Shown here in pieces: positions 9,714-19,158 of a stretch of 64,000 nucleotides of DNA (the first letter of the stretch is position 1; each line of letters starts with the position of its first letter). The position numbers and the translations under genes were made by a program. The DNA is from Paenibacillus sp. E222 (GTDB taxonomy: Bacteria; Bacillota; Bacilli; Paenibacillales; Paenibacillaceae): the NCBI RefSeq assembly GCF_013401555.1, contig NZ_CP058552.1:372001-436000 (forward strand), in the 5' to 3' direction. Under the pieces are notes generated by a model. It was not told where the DNA came from, searched no databases, and saw only the letters and a list, made by a program, of their open reading frames with translations.

Positions 9714-11012
9714 TTAGTCGTTCAAACCAAGCTTTTTGAAGATGGTGTCTACGTGCTTCAGGTGCCATGATGGGTTGAATGCATCTGCGATTTCCTCTTC
9801 GCTCAGCACTTCCGTGATTTCCGGTGTAGATTTCACGATATCCTGGAACTGGCGTTGTTCTTCCCATGCTTGCATCGCACGTGGTTGAACGGTATCGTAT
9901 GCCTGCTCGCGGCTGAAACCTTTGTCGATCAGCTTCGTCATGACGCGACCGGAGAATGGAACGCCGAAGGTGCGCTCCATATTGCGTTTCATATTTTCAG
10001 GGAATACCGTCAAGTTCTTCACGATGTTACCAAAACGGTTCAGCATGTAATTCAGCAGCATCGTTGCATCCGGCAAAATGATACGTTCTACAGAAGAGTG
10101 CGAGATGTCGCGTTCATGCCAGAGCGTTACATTCTCGTATGCCGATACCATATGTCCGCGAATGACGCGGGACAGACCGGAGATATTTTCACTGCCGATG
10201 GGGTTACGTTTGTGCGGCATTGCCGAAGATCCTTTTTGACCTTTCGCGAATGCTTCTTCCACTTCACGGAACTCACTCTTTTGCAGCGCACGTACTTCTG
10301 TAGCGAACTTGTCCAGAGATGTTGCGATCAATGCCAATGTAGCCATGTATTCTGCATGACGGTCACGTTGCAGCGTTTGGGTCGAGATTGGTGCAGGCTT
10401 CGTGCCCAGCTTCTCGCAGACAAACTCTTCAACAAATGGATCGATGTTTGCGTATGTGCCAACTGCTCCAGAGATTTTACCGTATTGTACGTTGTCTGCC
10501 GCGTGGCGGAAACGCTCCAGATTCCGTTTCATTTCTTCATGCCATAGCGCCATTTTCAGTCCAAATGTTGTTGGCTCTGCATGTACCCCGTGCGTACGTC
10601 CCATCATTGGTGTGTGCTGATACGTCAGTGCTTTTTCCCGAAGAATTTCAATGAAATTCACGATATCCTTTTCCAGAATCTCATTCGCTTGACGCAGTAC
10701 ATATCCCAGAGCCGTATCAACGACATCCGTGGAAGTCAGTCCGTAGTGCACCCATTTCCGCTCAGCACCCAGACTTTCAGATACCGTACGTGTGAAAGCA
10801 ATAACGTCATGACGTGTTTCCTGTTCAATCTCGTAAATGCGGTCGATGTCAAAAGAAGCGTTCTGACGAAGCAATGCTGCTTCTTCCTTAGGAATGACGC
10901 CAAGCTCTGCCCAAGCTTCACATGCACAAATTTCAACTTCCAGCCATGACTTGAATTTGTTCTCTTCCGTCCAGATTGCTCTCATTTCGGGTCTGCTATA
11001 ACGTTCGATCAT
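9714..11012 (-). CDS. purB: Adenylosuccinate lyase PurB
   Basis: Splits fumarate from SAICAR and from adenylosuccinate, so it serves both IMP and AMP synthesis. From the ATG at 11012-11010 it has 432 residues, beginning [19 protein letters not shown]. The fumarase/aspartase superfamily signature [10 protein letters not shown] is present, as are [14 protein letters not shown] and [15 protein letters not shown]. An alternative TTG six codons upstream overlaps the GGAGGAA ribosome binding site and is rejected. The ATG overlaps the purK stop as ATGA. Confidence 0.97.
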   Translation of the reverse strand: MIERYSRPEMRAIWTEENKFKSWLEVEICACEAWAELGVIPKEEAALLRQNASFDIDRIYEIEQETRHDVIAFTRTVSESLGAERKWVHYGLTSTDVVDTALGYVLRQANEILEKDIVNFIEILREKALTYQHTPMMGRTHGVHAEPTTFGLKMALWHEEMKRNLERFRHAADNVQYGKISGAVGTYANIDPFVEEFVCEKLGTKPAPISTQTLQRDRHAEYMATLALIATSLDKFATEVRALQKSEFREVEEAFAKGQKGSSAMPHKRNPIGSENISGLSRVIRGHMVSAYENVTLWHERDISHSSVERIILPDATMLLNYMLNRFGNIVKNLTVFPENMKRNMERTFGVPFSGRVMTKLIDKGFSREQAYDTVQPRAMQAWEEQRQFQDIVKSTPEITEVLSEEEIADAFNPSWHLKHVDTIFKKLGLND

Positions 11013-12211
11013 AAATTTGTATTCCTCCAAAGATTAGTTTGTTCAATCCATTGTAATCCTTCTTCGACATCCTGACAGAGCAGATTGATATGCCCCATTT
11101 TCCGTCCTGTCTTCGCTTCGGTTTTACCATATATATGAAGCTTAGGAATCACACCGAGTTCCAACGCTTCTGCGTCAGGCTGACCCGTTCTGGCAATAAT
11201 ACCTTCCAGATGTTCTCCAAGCACATTGACCATAACAACCGGGCTCAATAATGAAGTATCTCCAAGCGGCAATCCGCAAATCGCACGAATATGCTGTTCA
11301 AATTGTGATGTAGCACAGGCCTCCATCGTATAGTGGCCGGAATTATGCGGCCTAGGGGCCAGCTCATTCACATACAGTCTTCCATCTGCCGCAACAAACA
11401 ACTCCACTGCGAGCAATCCAACAGCTTGTATGGACTGAGCCACTGCCGCCGCCAACTTTTGTGCCTCAATCTGTATTTCAGTCGCCACTCTTGCGGGTAC
11501 AATCGAAGCATGCAATATGTTGTTCACATGAATGTTCTCCGCAGGTGGGAACGTCTTAATTTCTCCATTCGTGCTGCGTGCAACAACGACTGAAATCTCG
11601 CAGTCAAACTTGATAAATTGCTCCAACACTAGTTCCGCACCGGTAGCTGCGAGTTCTTCATAAGCAGCTACCGCCTGATTGGTTTCGCGAATAACCCGTT
11701 GACCCTTGCCGTCGTATCCGCCGGTCACCGTCTTCAGTACACACGGAACACCCAGTTCACTCACTGCTGCCTTCATTGTGTCCGAGCTTGTAATTTCCCG
11801 GTAAGGGGCAACACGTACACCGGCCGCCTCAATGGCTCGTTTTTCACGCAAACGATGCTGGGTTGTGTATAATAACGCACTTCCTTGCGGTACATAGGAT
11901 TCCCGTTCTAGGAGAGAAGCAACATCTGCATCTACATTCTCGAACTCATAGGTGATTACATCACACTGCCGAGCCAGTTCGAGTGCAGCTTTTTCATCGT
12001 CATATCCCGCTTCAATCTGATCGGCAATTTGTCCACAAGGAGCATCTGCTGTTGGATCAAGTGTAACGAACCGATAACCCATCGCTGTTCCGGCAAGTGT
12101 CAGCATCCGTCCAAGCTGCCCGCCTCCGAGAACACCGATGGTTGTTTTTCCTGGGAGCAAGACACGTTCTGCTTGGCCTGCTGATCCGGGTTGAATTTTG
12201 GTATTCGTCAT
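11009..12211 (-). CDS. purK: N5-carboxyaminoimidazole ribonucleotide synthase PurK
   Basis: ATP-grasp enzyme that carboxylates AIR to N5-CAIR. It has 400 residues with an N-terminal extension of about 22 residues before [17 protein letters not shown]. Other landmarks are [14 protein letters not shown] (ATP-grasp loop), [14 protein letters not shown] [10 protein letters not shown], and [17 protein letters not shown] at the active site. It overlaps purE by four bases (ATGA) and purB by three, so E-K-B form a tightly coupled start of the operon. Confidence 0.97.
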   Translation of the reverse strand: MTNTKIQPGSAGQAERVLLPGKTTIGVLGGGQLGRMLTLAGTAMGYRFVTLDPTADAPCGQIADQIEAGYDDEKAALELARQCDVITYEFENVDADVASLLERESYVPQGSALLYTTQHRLREKRAIEAAGVRVAPYREITSSDTMKAAVSELGVPCVLKTVTGGYDGKGQRVIRETNQAVAAYEELAATGAELVLEQFIKFDCEISVVVARSTNGEIKTFPPAENIHVNNILHASIVPARVATEIQIEAQKLAAAVAQSIQAVGLLAVELFVAADGRLYVNELAPRPHNSGHYTMEACATSQFEQHIRAICGLPLGDTSLLSPVVMVNVLGEHLEGIIARTGQPDAEALELGVIPKLHIYGKTEAKTGRKMGHINLLCQDVEEGLQWIEQTNLWRNTNL

Positions 12212-12693
12212 ATTTCGTCACTGCTTTCGAGCACTTCTTGTTTGATTCGCTCTCTGCGGGCTTCGCTGCGACGTTGGACATCCTGGTCAAAAGCACCGAT
12301 GATCTGAGCCGCAAGCAATCCCGCATTCGTTGCACCAGCCTTGCCAATCGCTACCGTTGCGACGGGAATGCCACCAGGCATCTGGACAATGGACAGTAAA
12401 GAATCGAGACCATTTAGCGCCTTGGATTGCACGGGAACTCCAATGACCGGAAGCATCGTTTTGGAAGCGACCATACCGGGAAGATGTGCTGCCCCGCCCG
12501 CACCTGCAATGATAACCTTGAATCCACGGCCAATCGCTTGCTCCGCATATTCAAACATCAAATCTGGTGTGCGATGCGCAGATACGACCTTTTTTTCATA
12601 ACCAATCTCCAGCTCGTCCAGCACCTCACAAGCATACTTCATCGTTTCCCAATCCGACTTACTGCCCATAATTACAGCTACCTGTACTGACAT
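12208..12693 (-). CDS. purE: N5-carboxyaminoimidazole ribonucleotide mutase PurE
   Basis: Converts N5-CAIR to CAIR; first gene of the pur operon. From the ATG at 12693-12691 it has 161 residues. GSKSD (residues 10-14), SAHRTP (38-43) and [11 protein letters not shown] (about 67-77) are the class I PurE motifs. A TTG four codons upstream is closer to GGGAG and is a possible alternative start. The leader upstream carries a guanine aptamer, a promoter and PurBoxes. Confidence 0.97.
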   Translation of the reverse strand: MSVQVAVIMGSKSDWETMKYACEVLDELEIGYEKKVVSAHRTPDLMFEYAEQAIGRGFKVIIAGAGGAAHLPGMVASKTMLPVIGVPVQSKALNGLDSLLSIVQMPGGIPVATVAIGKAGATNAGLLAAQIIGAFDQDVQRRSEARRERIKQEVLESSDEI

Positions 12694-12904
12694 GAATACA
12701 TCCAACTCCCGTCTGAGCGTTTTGGTTTAACGCTGTTGTTCTGTTGTTTCTCGTTTAATTGTGAAATGAAAAAATCCGCTACCCGCGAAAACATCACATT
12801 TTCTCCGGACACCGGACTCCAAGAAATACGTATCCCGCATTTGGGCATGCCAAAGGCAGGCTTGCTGTCCGCATCTGATTTCATGCGTCTCTCAGCCGTA
12901 TCTC

Positions 12905-12971
12905 CTCGTAGTCCGGAAATTTACGGTTCCCGGGTAGATACTTCCGGGCCCTATTCCCGGCGTTATACGAG
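12905..12971 (-). promoter_or_regulatory. Guanine-class purine riboswitch of the pur operon
   Basis: On the minus strand the aptamer opens CTCGTATAAC and closes GGACTACGAG, forming P1 (CTCGTA/TACGAG). The conserved TCTACC of J2/3 and ACCGTAAAT of the P3 loop are present, with P2 and P3 stems pairing (CCGGGAA..., CCGG). The key position in GACTACG is C, not T, which by family rules specifies guanine/hypoxanthine over adenine. Downstream, 12694-12904 holds a T6 run (A6 on plus at 12769-12774) after weakly pairing G+C-rich sequence. A terminator is likely there, but I cannot draw one convincing stem. Confidence 0.95.
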
Positions 12972-13067
12972 CAAATATCTATTTCAACAAATTATTTCAA
13001 TAATATTGAAGATTCCACATCTTTCGAACCTACTCGACCTTAATTATAACTGATCGACACATCTAAC

Positions 13068-13097
13068 ATTCTAACAATCCCCTACAGCTAATGTCAA
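13068..13097 (-). promoter_or_regulatory. pur operon promoter (sigma-A type)
   Basis: On the minus strand TTGACA (13092-13097) and TAGAAT (13068-13073) are separated by 18 bp. The promoter lies about 100 bp upstream of the guanine aptamer and immediately downstream of two PurBox-like sites, the same arrangement as the B. subtilis pur operon. Confidence 0.8.
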
Positions 13098-13100
13098 CTT

Positions 13101-13144
13101 AAAGACGAACATTTAACATATTGACAAATGTAATGTTCGGAAAT
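13101..13144. promoter_or_regulatory. PurR operator: two inverted PurBoxes
   Basis: ATTTCCGAACATT (minus strand, 13132-13144) fits the PurBox consensus AWWWCCGAACWWT exactly. A second copy on the plus strand, AAAGACGAACATT (13101-13113), has two mismatches. They are 18 bp apart in inverted orientation, just upstream of the -35. PurR bound here would repress when PRPP is low (established for B. subtilis; inferred here). Confidence 0.85.
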
Positions 13145-13182
13145 AACCGATCATTCGGAGATGCTGCATCCCTTTTATTCCA

Positions 13183-13237
13183 AAAAAGAAAGCCGACCCC
13201 TCTTCAACCTATCGAAGACAGCCGGCTTTTCTCTTTC
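13183..13237 (-). terminator. Intrinsic terminator of the universal stress protein gene
   Basis: Read on the minus strand, AAAGCCGG... pairs with ...CGGCTTT, with an internal CTTC/GAAG stem, followed by a T-run (A6 on plus at about 13183-13188). It separates the usp gene from the pur operon control region. Confidence 0.8.
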
Positions 13238-13260
13238 ATGTGTACACACACATTCTATAA

Positions 13261-13695
13261 TTATTTCACGATAAGTACCGGAACCTGAGCATGCTGCACT
13301 ACATTGTGACTGACGCTGCCCAAAACAAATTCCCGGATTCCACCAAGGCCACGGCTACCAATAATAATAATATCCGATCCGTTCTCTTTGGCGTAATCGA
13401 GAAGGACCTCGGCAGCAGCACCTTGAATCAGATCCACGTTCGCTGTAACGCCAGCAGCCTGAATCCGCTCTTTCGCTTCATCCGTCGTTTGCACAGCCAG
13501 ATTATAGTAGTCATTATTCAATGAAGGTGGCAAAGGTGCCAATCCTTCCCCGATGAATACACGCGGAAAGTCAAAGGCATGGATAACATCCAAAACAGCA
13601 CCCGGAGAAACTTTGGCTAACTCAATTGCACGATCAAGTGCTTTATTTGAAGCTTTCGAACCATCATATGCTACTAATATTTTGGAGAATAACAT
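13261..13695 (-). CDS. Universal stress protein, UspA family
   Basis: Small cytoplasmic ATP-binding stress protein with a Rossmann-like fold. From the ATG at 13695 it has 144 residues beginning MLFSKILVAYDGSKAS, with the C-terminal nucleotide-binding pattern IIIGSRGLGGIREFVLGSVS followed by VPVLIVK. A longer in-frame reading upstream lacks homologous character and is not used. The gene is monocistronic, with a clear terminator. Its specific stress role cannot be told from sequence. Confidence 0.93.
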   Translation of the reverse strand: MLFSKILVAYDGSKASNKALDRAIELAKVSPGAVLDVIHAFDFPRVFIGEGLAPLPPSLNNDYYNLAVQTTDEAKERIQAAGVTANVDLIQGAAAEVLLDYAKENGSDIIIIGSRGLGGIREFVLGSVSHNVVQHAQVPVLIVK

Positions 13696-13882
13696 GTAAA
13701 TCCCGTCCCTTCCTTTATATGTAGAACATTCGAAGCCAGCTTCGGTCTGACATAAAATACAAGAACCATGTAACTCCTTAAACGTCCCCAGGTCAAAATG
13801 AACCATTTATAAGAAACATTTTACATAATCATTCTAGCCACTCACCTGGAGTACAGCAGATCCCAACCATTCAATCCTTACC

Positions 13883-14146
13883 TTATTGCAGGAAATACCC
13901 ATAGATTACCGCATTTAGGAATAACAACAACGGAATGCCAATCGTAAAACTGGGATGTTTGGTCTTGTGACGTTTACGATACATTGCAATCCATACTCCC
14001 AATGCACCACCAATAAAGGCCAGCAGAAACAGCGTTCGTTCGGGTGTACGGTCTCGACGGCGCTGCGCACGTTTCTTGTCATCCGACATGACCAGGTAAC
14101 CTACAACATTGATAAACAAGAACCACAGTATTAATCCGGTTTGCAT
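13883..14146 (-). CDS. DUF1294 family small membrane protein
   Basis: 87 residues with three predicted hydrophobic stretches (about residues 4-20, 38-54 and 68-86) and a basic Arg/Lys-rich loop (KKRAQRRRDRTPERT). The FIGGALGVWIAMYRKRHKTKH segment carries the GG...G..R.RHKT.H pattern typical of DUF1294 proteins. Function is unknown. It lies between the small peptide gene at 14276 and usp, on the same strand. Confidence 0.85.
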   Translation of the reverse strand: MQTGLILWFLFINVVGYLVMSDDKKRAQRRRDRTPERTLFLLAFIGGALGVWIAMYRKRHKTKHPSFTIGIPLLLFLNAVIYGYFLQ

Positions 14147-14275
14147 ATACTTTTAGCGGTCCCCCTATCCCGGGACATCTCCCTGTACCTCCATTATAGT
14201 CCTCTAGAGGAACATGATCAACGCGAGAAGGGAACCGCAAAGATATTTAGAAGCTATGAATCCCGAATACCGAAC

Positions 14276-14413
14276 CTATGACTCCTGTTTAGGAATACCA
14301 TTCAGGTTTGGTGCTCTTTTTGCTGCTTTGTCGGGACGTACAGAGATACTCTCTTCCTGAATGCTGTCTTTGTTCTGCTGATTATGAATCTTTTCTGGTT
14401 TGTTATGTGGCAT
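14276..14413 (-). CDS. Hypothetical 45-residue hydrophilic peptide
   Basis: The reading begins MPHNKPEKIHNQQNKDS and ends LNGIPKQES, with an excellent ribosome binding site TAGGAGGTGAT seven bases before the ATG at 14413. It is rich in Lys, Asn, Gln and Ser, with no Cys or Trp and no membrane segment, a composition like that of minor small acid-soluble spore proteins; I cannot assign it to a named Ssp family. It lies 58 bp downstream of topB on the same strand. Evidence for coding is the ribosome binding site plus an ordered reading frame. Confidence 0.6.
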   Translation of the reverse strand: MPHNKPEKIHNQQNKDSIQEESISVRPDKAAKRAPNLNGIPKQES

Positions 14414-14471
14414 CTGCGTATCACCTCCTAGGCTTACGTTGCCTGAAAAAGGAGAATCTTATACGACAGTC

Positions 14472-16601
14472 TTACTCTCCCTTTTTCTCCATGGCTGCCT
14501 TCAACAGTTCTCCCAGATTGGAGCCGATCGACTCCTGTTTCGCATATTGTTTGACCAACTTTTGCTGATCACGTTTGTTCACATGCTGTTTGTCTTTATC
14601 CAATGTTTCCGTTATGCCGCAAGGCAGACATTGCACGTACAAACCTGCCTTACCCTCTTTAATTTCCATCTTTTTGTGACACTGTGCACAGCGACGGTTG
14701 GATAATCGTTTTTCAGCCGAACGACGATATCCGCAATCCTCTGTTGGACATACGAGGAACTTGCCACGTTTACCCTTCTTCTCAAGCAAGCGTGCATTAC
14801 AATCCGGGCAGTGACTATTCGATACATTATGCGGCTTATACTCCGCTTTGCTTCCTTTTACGGTAGATACAAGCTCTTTCGCCATTGAACGAATGCTCTC
14901 CAGGAAAGGCTCTGGCTTCCCTTGTCCACGAGCAATACGCTCCAGTTCAGCTTCCCAGCGGGCTGTTAAATCCGGTGTACGCAGCTGAGGAGCAGCCAGT
15001 TCAATTAACTGCTTTCCTTTTCCCGTTGGATGCATGCTGTTCCCTTGACGATCGATGGTGTCGGAACTTACCAGCTTCTCGATAATATCTGCGCGTGTAG
15101 CCGGAGTACCCAATCCATACTTCTCCATCTGGGAAAGCAAAGCTGCCTCGGTATACCGTTTGGGCGGCATCGTCCGTCCGCTTTTGATATGACAACGTTG
15201 AACCGTCACGGACTGACCTTGCTGCACGTCTGGCAAAAGTGCACGCTCATGTTCCGAAGAATCGTCAGCACGATCATCATCCTCATTGCTATAATCTCCG
15301 CCGTACACTTCACGCCAGCCGCTTTCTTTCACCGTTGTGCCTTTCACATAAAAGGAATCGTGGCCCACCTGAACAGTGATCGCAACAGAGTCGTACTTCG
15401 CAGCCGGATAGAACAAGCTGATAAAACGGCGTACGATCAGATCGTATAACTTACGTTCCTCTGGATTCAGCTGATTGAGGAGAACCGTCTGTTCTGTTGG
15501 AATGATCGCGTGGTGATCGGTTACCTTGCTGTCATCCACGATACGTTTGGTGATATTCAGATTTTTACGCAACAACGGACGAGCCAAAGACGCATAGGGG
15601 CCAATCGCAACACTATCCAGTCGTTCTTTCAGCGTTCCCGTCATATCCGATGTCAGGTAACGGCTGTCTGTACGTGGGTAGGTTACCAGCTTGTGCTGTT
15701 CATAAAGGCGCTGAAGCACATTCGATGTTTGCTTGGCAGAAAAACCGTATTTCCGGTTGGCATCCCGTTGTAATTCCGTCAGGTCATAAGCCAGCGGATG
15801 CGGCTCAACCTTTTCGCTTTTTTTCACTTGGGCAATTGTACCCTTACGACCCTCTATACGTTTCTTCAGTTCTTGTGTCTCTTGCGAATCGAAGATGCGT
15901 GAATCCCCACCTGCAGCTCGCCATACCGCCTGAAAACCTCCCAGATCGGCCGTTAACGTCTCATACTCCTGCGAACGGAAACCGTTGATCTCATTTTCCC
16001 TGTCCATAATCATGCCAAGTGTGGGGGTCTGTACCCGTCCAGCTGACAATTGTGCATTAAATCGAACCGTCAATGCACGCGTCACGTTAAGACCGATCAT
16101 CCAATCTGCTTCTGCCCGGCAACGTGCCGATTCATAAAGACGATCAAACTGGCTGCCTGGCTTCAGTGATGCAAATCCATCCTTGATTGCCTTGTCCGTC
16201 TGGGATGATATCCACAGCCGCTTGAACGGCTTTTTCCACTGGGCCATTTGCATAATCCAACGAGCCAGTAATTCTCCCTCACGCGCTGCATCCGTTGCAA
16301 TGACTAGTTCACCAACATCCTGACGTTTCATCAGCTGCTGTACCGCTTTGTATTGATGGTTTGTCTCTTTGAGTACCTTCAGCTTGGTCCGATCGGGCAG
16401 AATCGGCAGATCCTCCAGATTCCAGGTTGCATACTTTTTGTCATAGTCCTCTGGCTCAGCCAACCCAACAAGATGCCCAAGCGCCCAGGTCACGATATAT
16501 TTCGGGCCTTCCATATAACTTTTATGTTTATCACGCGCCCCCATCACTCTGGCTATTTCGCGTGCCACAGATGGTTTTTCTGCGAGTACTAATGTTTTCA
16601 C
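14472..16601 (-). CDS. topB: DNA topoisomerase III (type IA)
   Basis: Type IA topoisomerase that relaxes and decatenates DNA through a 5'-phosphotyrosine. It has 709 residues: the Toprim domain begins KTLVLAEKPSVAREIARVMG, with the metal-binding region ATDAAREGE at 102-110; the catalytic tyrosine is Tyr308 in VTYPRTDSRYL; and SAGRVQTPTLGM lies at 187-198. The C-terminus carries Cys pairs (CPDC...CPTEDCGY, CAQC...CLPCG) that look like zinc ribbons. The product resembles the TopB of Bacillales, somewhat shorter than B. subtilis TopB. Confidence 0.95.
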   Translation of the reverse strand: MKTLVLAEKPSVAREIARVMGARDKHKSYMEGPKYIVTWALGHLVGLAEPEDYDKKYATWNLEDLPILPDRTKLKVLKETNHQYKAVQQLMKRQDVGELVIATDAAREGELLARWIMQMAQWKKPFKRLWISSQTDKAIKDGFASLKPGSQFDRLYESARCRAEADWMIGLNVTRALTVRFNAQLSAGRVQTPTLGMIMDRENEINGFRSQEYETLTADLGGFQAVWRAAGGDSRIFDSQETQELKKRIEGRKGTIAQVKKSEKVEPHPLAYDLTELQRDANRKYGFSAKQTSNVLQRLYEQHKLVTYPRTDSRYLTSDMTGTLKERLDSVAIGPYASLARPLLRKNLNITKRIVDDSKVTDHHAIIPTEQTVLLNQLNPEERKLYDLIVRRFISLFYPAAKYDSVAITVQVGHDSFYVKGTTVKESGWREVYGGDYSNEDDDRADDSSEHERALLPDVQQGQSVTVQRCHIKSGRTMPPKRYTEAALLSQMEKYGLGTPATRADIIEKLVSSDTIDRQGNSMHPTGKGKQLIELAAPQLRTPDLTARWEAELERIARGQGKPEPFLESIRSMAKELVSTVKGSKAEYKPHNVSNSHCPDCNARLLEKKGKRGKFLVCPTEDCGYRRSAEKRLSNRRCAQCHKKMEIKEGKAGLYVQCLPCGITETLDKDKQHVNKRDQQKLVKQYAKQESIGSNLGELLKAAMEKKGE

Positions 16602-16986
16602 TCCATATCTTCCTTTCTTTGATGAAACCTATGACCCTCACTGCTTCTATTGTTTGATTAAAAGAATTCTTCTGCTTCTATCTTTCCATTATATCATTTC
16701 ATGGTATCGGTTTGCTTTGGCTTCATAAAGAACGATTTTCCTCATGGTGCCTATCCCACGACTTTCATGTCAGTTTAATTAACACAATATTCTTCGACAA
16801 TTTTCTTCTGTGAATGGAATTAAGAGAAAATGGTAGGTCCAATAGCGATAATATAGTATGTATACGTTTTTTTGAATATATATGAGTATTGTAAGAATAC
16901 CTTACATCTATTTAGAATGTGACAAAAGCAACTATATCAGATTCGCTAACACACATCATTGATACACAGGAAGGGAGCGTGGATGC
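16602..16986. other. Intergenic region between divergent topB and the amidase gene
   Basis: No gene seen. It is A+T-rich. TATAAT occurs on the minus strand at 16688-16693, in reasonable position for topB but without a good -35. On the plus strand TTGTAA and TAGAAT, 18 bp apart near 16895-16920, could serve the amidase gene. Neither promoter is secure. Confidence 0.4.
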
Positions 16987-18921
16987 ATGACTTATCATGG
17001 ATCTGTATTGAAAAAAAGTGGGGCCTTGTTACTGGCCGGAGCAGTTGTTGCCACAACATGGGGAGGAACGGTTCCCTCAGCCTCAGCTGCAACAGCAGCG
17101 CCTTCGAGCAAAACTACGGTTGCAGCCGTAACTGCTGGTAAGGCTCCTGTCACTGCAGCAGCATTTGTTCAAGCTATGGAAGAAGCGGCTACACTTGCAG
17201 GTGTTCCTTTTTCCATGGACAAGCTTTCCGGCACAACAGTACAGCGTAAAGATGCTGCTTTAGCTTTGCAATCCTGGCTGAAGCTGGAGTCCACTCCAGA
17301 ATCGTTCAAGGATGTCCCGGATCAGGCAAGCTTTGCCGGTGCCGTTGGTGCGCTGAACACCGCAGGGTTGATGAAAGGATATACCGACGCCCTCTTCCTT
17401 CCCAATGCAGTACTTACCCAAAATGATGTTGCTATATTGAAAGACCGCATTTATAACTACATAAAACCATTTGTTCTGGAGGAAGCCACCATTACGGATC
17501 TCCAGGCTGCCATGACGCAAGGAAAGCTGACATCCAAAGAACTTGTGCAGAAGTACCTGGATCGCATTGAAAAATACGATGATCAGGGTGTGAGCATTAA
17601 TGCAGTTCTGACCTTGAACCCGGATGCTCTCAAAATCGCTGAAACGTTGGACCAGGAACGTGCAGCTCAGGGGCCTCGCGGACCTTTACATGGTATTCCG
17701 GTTTTAGTTAAAGACAACTTCGATACCAACGATATGCCTACAACCGCAGGCTGTATCTGTTTGAAAGATTCTGTACCTGCTCACGATGCTGAACAAGTGA
17801 AGAAGCTCAAAGCAGCAGGGGCCATTATTTTGGGCAAAACCAATCTGCATGAATTCGCATTCGGTATTACCACGTCCAGCTCGCTGGGTGGACAAACACT
17901 GAATCCTTATGCGCTGGACCACTATCCAGGCGGATCGAGTGGTGGTACAGGTGCCGCCATTGCCTCAAACTTCGCAGCCGCAGGCATGGGGACTGACACC
18001 GGCGGATCAATCCGTATCCCTTCCAGCTTCAACAGCCTTGTCGGTATTCGTCCAACGATTGGATTGTCCAGCCGTGAAGGGATCATCCCTCTTGCATTGA
18101 CACAGGATGTCGGCGGCCCTATGGCTCGTACCGTGAGTGATGCCGCAATCATGCTGGATGCTACAGCCGGCTATGACAAAAACGATGTCGCTACAGCTTA
18201 TGCTGTAGGCAAAATCCCTTCCAGCTATACAGACTTCCTGGATGTAAACGGTCTGAAAGGTGCACGGATCGGTGTGGCCACCGAACTCATTCCAAGCACC
18301 AAAACTGAGGAAAAAGCCGTCGCTGATGTAATTAACAACGCTGTAGAAGAACTCAAAACGCTCGGAGCTACAGCAGTCCCGATCAGCATTCCAAACCTGG
18401 CGGAGATCAATAAATATCCAAGCTTGAGTGGATACGAGTTCAAATTCCAACTTAATGACTATCTGGAGTCTCTTGGTGACAAAGCCCCTTACCACAGCTT
18501 GGCCGAGATTATTGCTTCCGGACAGTTTGACAAGTCACAAGAACAGTCGATGAAGACTCGTGATGCACGGGAAACGTTGGAGACTGCCGAATATAAGGAC
18601 ATCGTCCTGAAACGTACCCAAATCACACGTGAGTCCTTGCTGAAAGTTATGGCGGACAATAACCTGGATGCCATTATCTATCCTACGTCCACACAAGCCG
18701 CTGGTGTTATTGGCGAAGGACAAAACTCCGGTGGTAACAACCGATTGAGTCCATTCTCCGGATTCCCGGCAATTACCGTACCTGCTGGATTTACAACTGA
18801 AGGTCTGCCAGTAGGGATGGAATTCCTGGGCCGCGCCTTTGATGAAGGAACCCTGATCAAGCTGGCTTACAGCTATGAGCAAGGGACTCATCACCGCAAA
18901 GCACCTAAGCTAACGCCATAA
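16987..18921 (+). CDS. Secreted amidase-signature hydrolase with an N-terminal SLH-like region
   Basis: 644 residues. An N-terminal signal peptide (KKSGALLLAGAVVATTWGG, cleavage likely after ASA near residue 34) exports it. Residues about 85-160 resemble a degenerate S-layer-homology segment (SFKDVPDQASFAGAVGALNTAG..KGYTD). The amidase-signature domain follows, with the Ser-cisSer-Lys triad visible as Lys242 (VLVKDNF), Ser318 (GGSSGG) and Ser341 (TDTGGSIRIP). The substrate is unknown; family members hydrolyse amides such as peptides, acylamides or aryl amides. The ATG follows GGAAGGGAG. It is a single gene with a shared terminator downstream. Confidence 0.9.
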   Translation: MTYHGSVLKKSGALLLAGAVVATTWGGTVPSASAATAAPSSKTTVAAVTAGKAPVTAAAFVQAMEEAATLAGVPFSMDKLSGTTVQRKDAALALQSWLKLESTPESFKDVPDQASFAGAVGALNTAGLMKGYTDALFLPNAVLTQNDVAILKDRIYNYIKPFVLEEATITDLQAAMTQGKLTSKELVQKYLDRIEKYDDQGVSINAVLTLNPDALKIAETLDQERAAQGPRGPLHGIPVLVKDNFDTNDMPTTAGCICLKDSVPAHDAEQVKKLKAAGAIILGKTNLHEFAFGITTSSSLGGQTLNPYALDHYPGGSSGGTGAAIASNFAAAGMGTDTGGSIRIPSSFNSLVGIRPTIGLSSREGIIPLALTQDVGGPMARTVSDAAIMLDATAGYDKNDVATAYAVGKIPSSYTDFLDVNGLKGARIGVATELIPSTKTEEKAVADVINNAVEELKTLGATAVPISIPNLAEINKYPSLSGYEFKFQLNDYLESLGDKAPYHSLAEIIASGQFDKSQEQSMKTRDARETLETAEYKDIVLKRTQITRESLLKVMADNNLDAIIYPTSTQAAGVIGEGQNSGGNNRLSPFSGFPAITVPAGFTTEGLPVGMEFLGRAFDEGTLIKLAYSYEQGTHHRKAPKLTP

Positions 18922-19061
18922 ATCGTTAATAAGGTTAATTAAATTACCATTAAAATAGCGCAAACATTTATGTTAATTGTCTGCTTCATAGGGATTGAGA
19001 CGTATCAGAAACAAAGCTAATGCTATTGAGTTATACAACTTATCTTAATTATTCTGCTTCT

Positions 19062-19114
19062 CAAAAAAAGTACACTCTTTTCATGACTTCATGAAAAAGG
19101 GTGTACTTTTTTTG
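19062..19114. terminator. Bidirectional terminator between the amidase gene and fabH
   Basis: AAAAAAAGTACACTCTTTTTCATG pairs (read in parts) with CATGAAAAAGGGTGTACTTTTTTT. There are A- and T-runs at both ends, so it can serve the plus-strand amidase gene and the minus-strand fabH. Confidence 0.88.
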
Positions 19115-19158
19115 TGTGCTATCTCAATTCAATTATGACAAGAGTTATATCCATGATT

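Noticed and set aside
12736..13053. Plus-strand frame over the pur control region
   Set aside because: It overlaps the guanine aptamer, whose structure is clear, and has no ribosome binding site.
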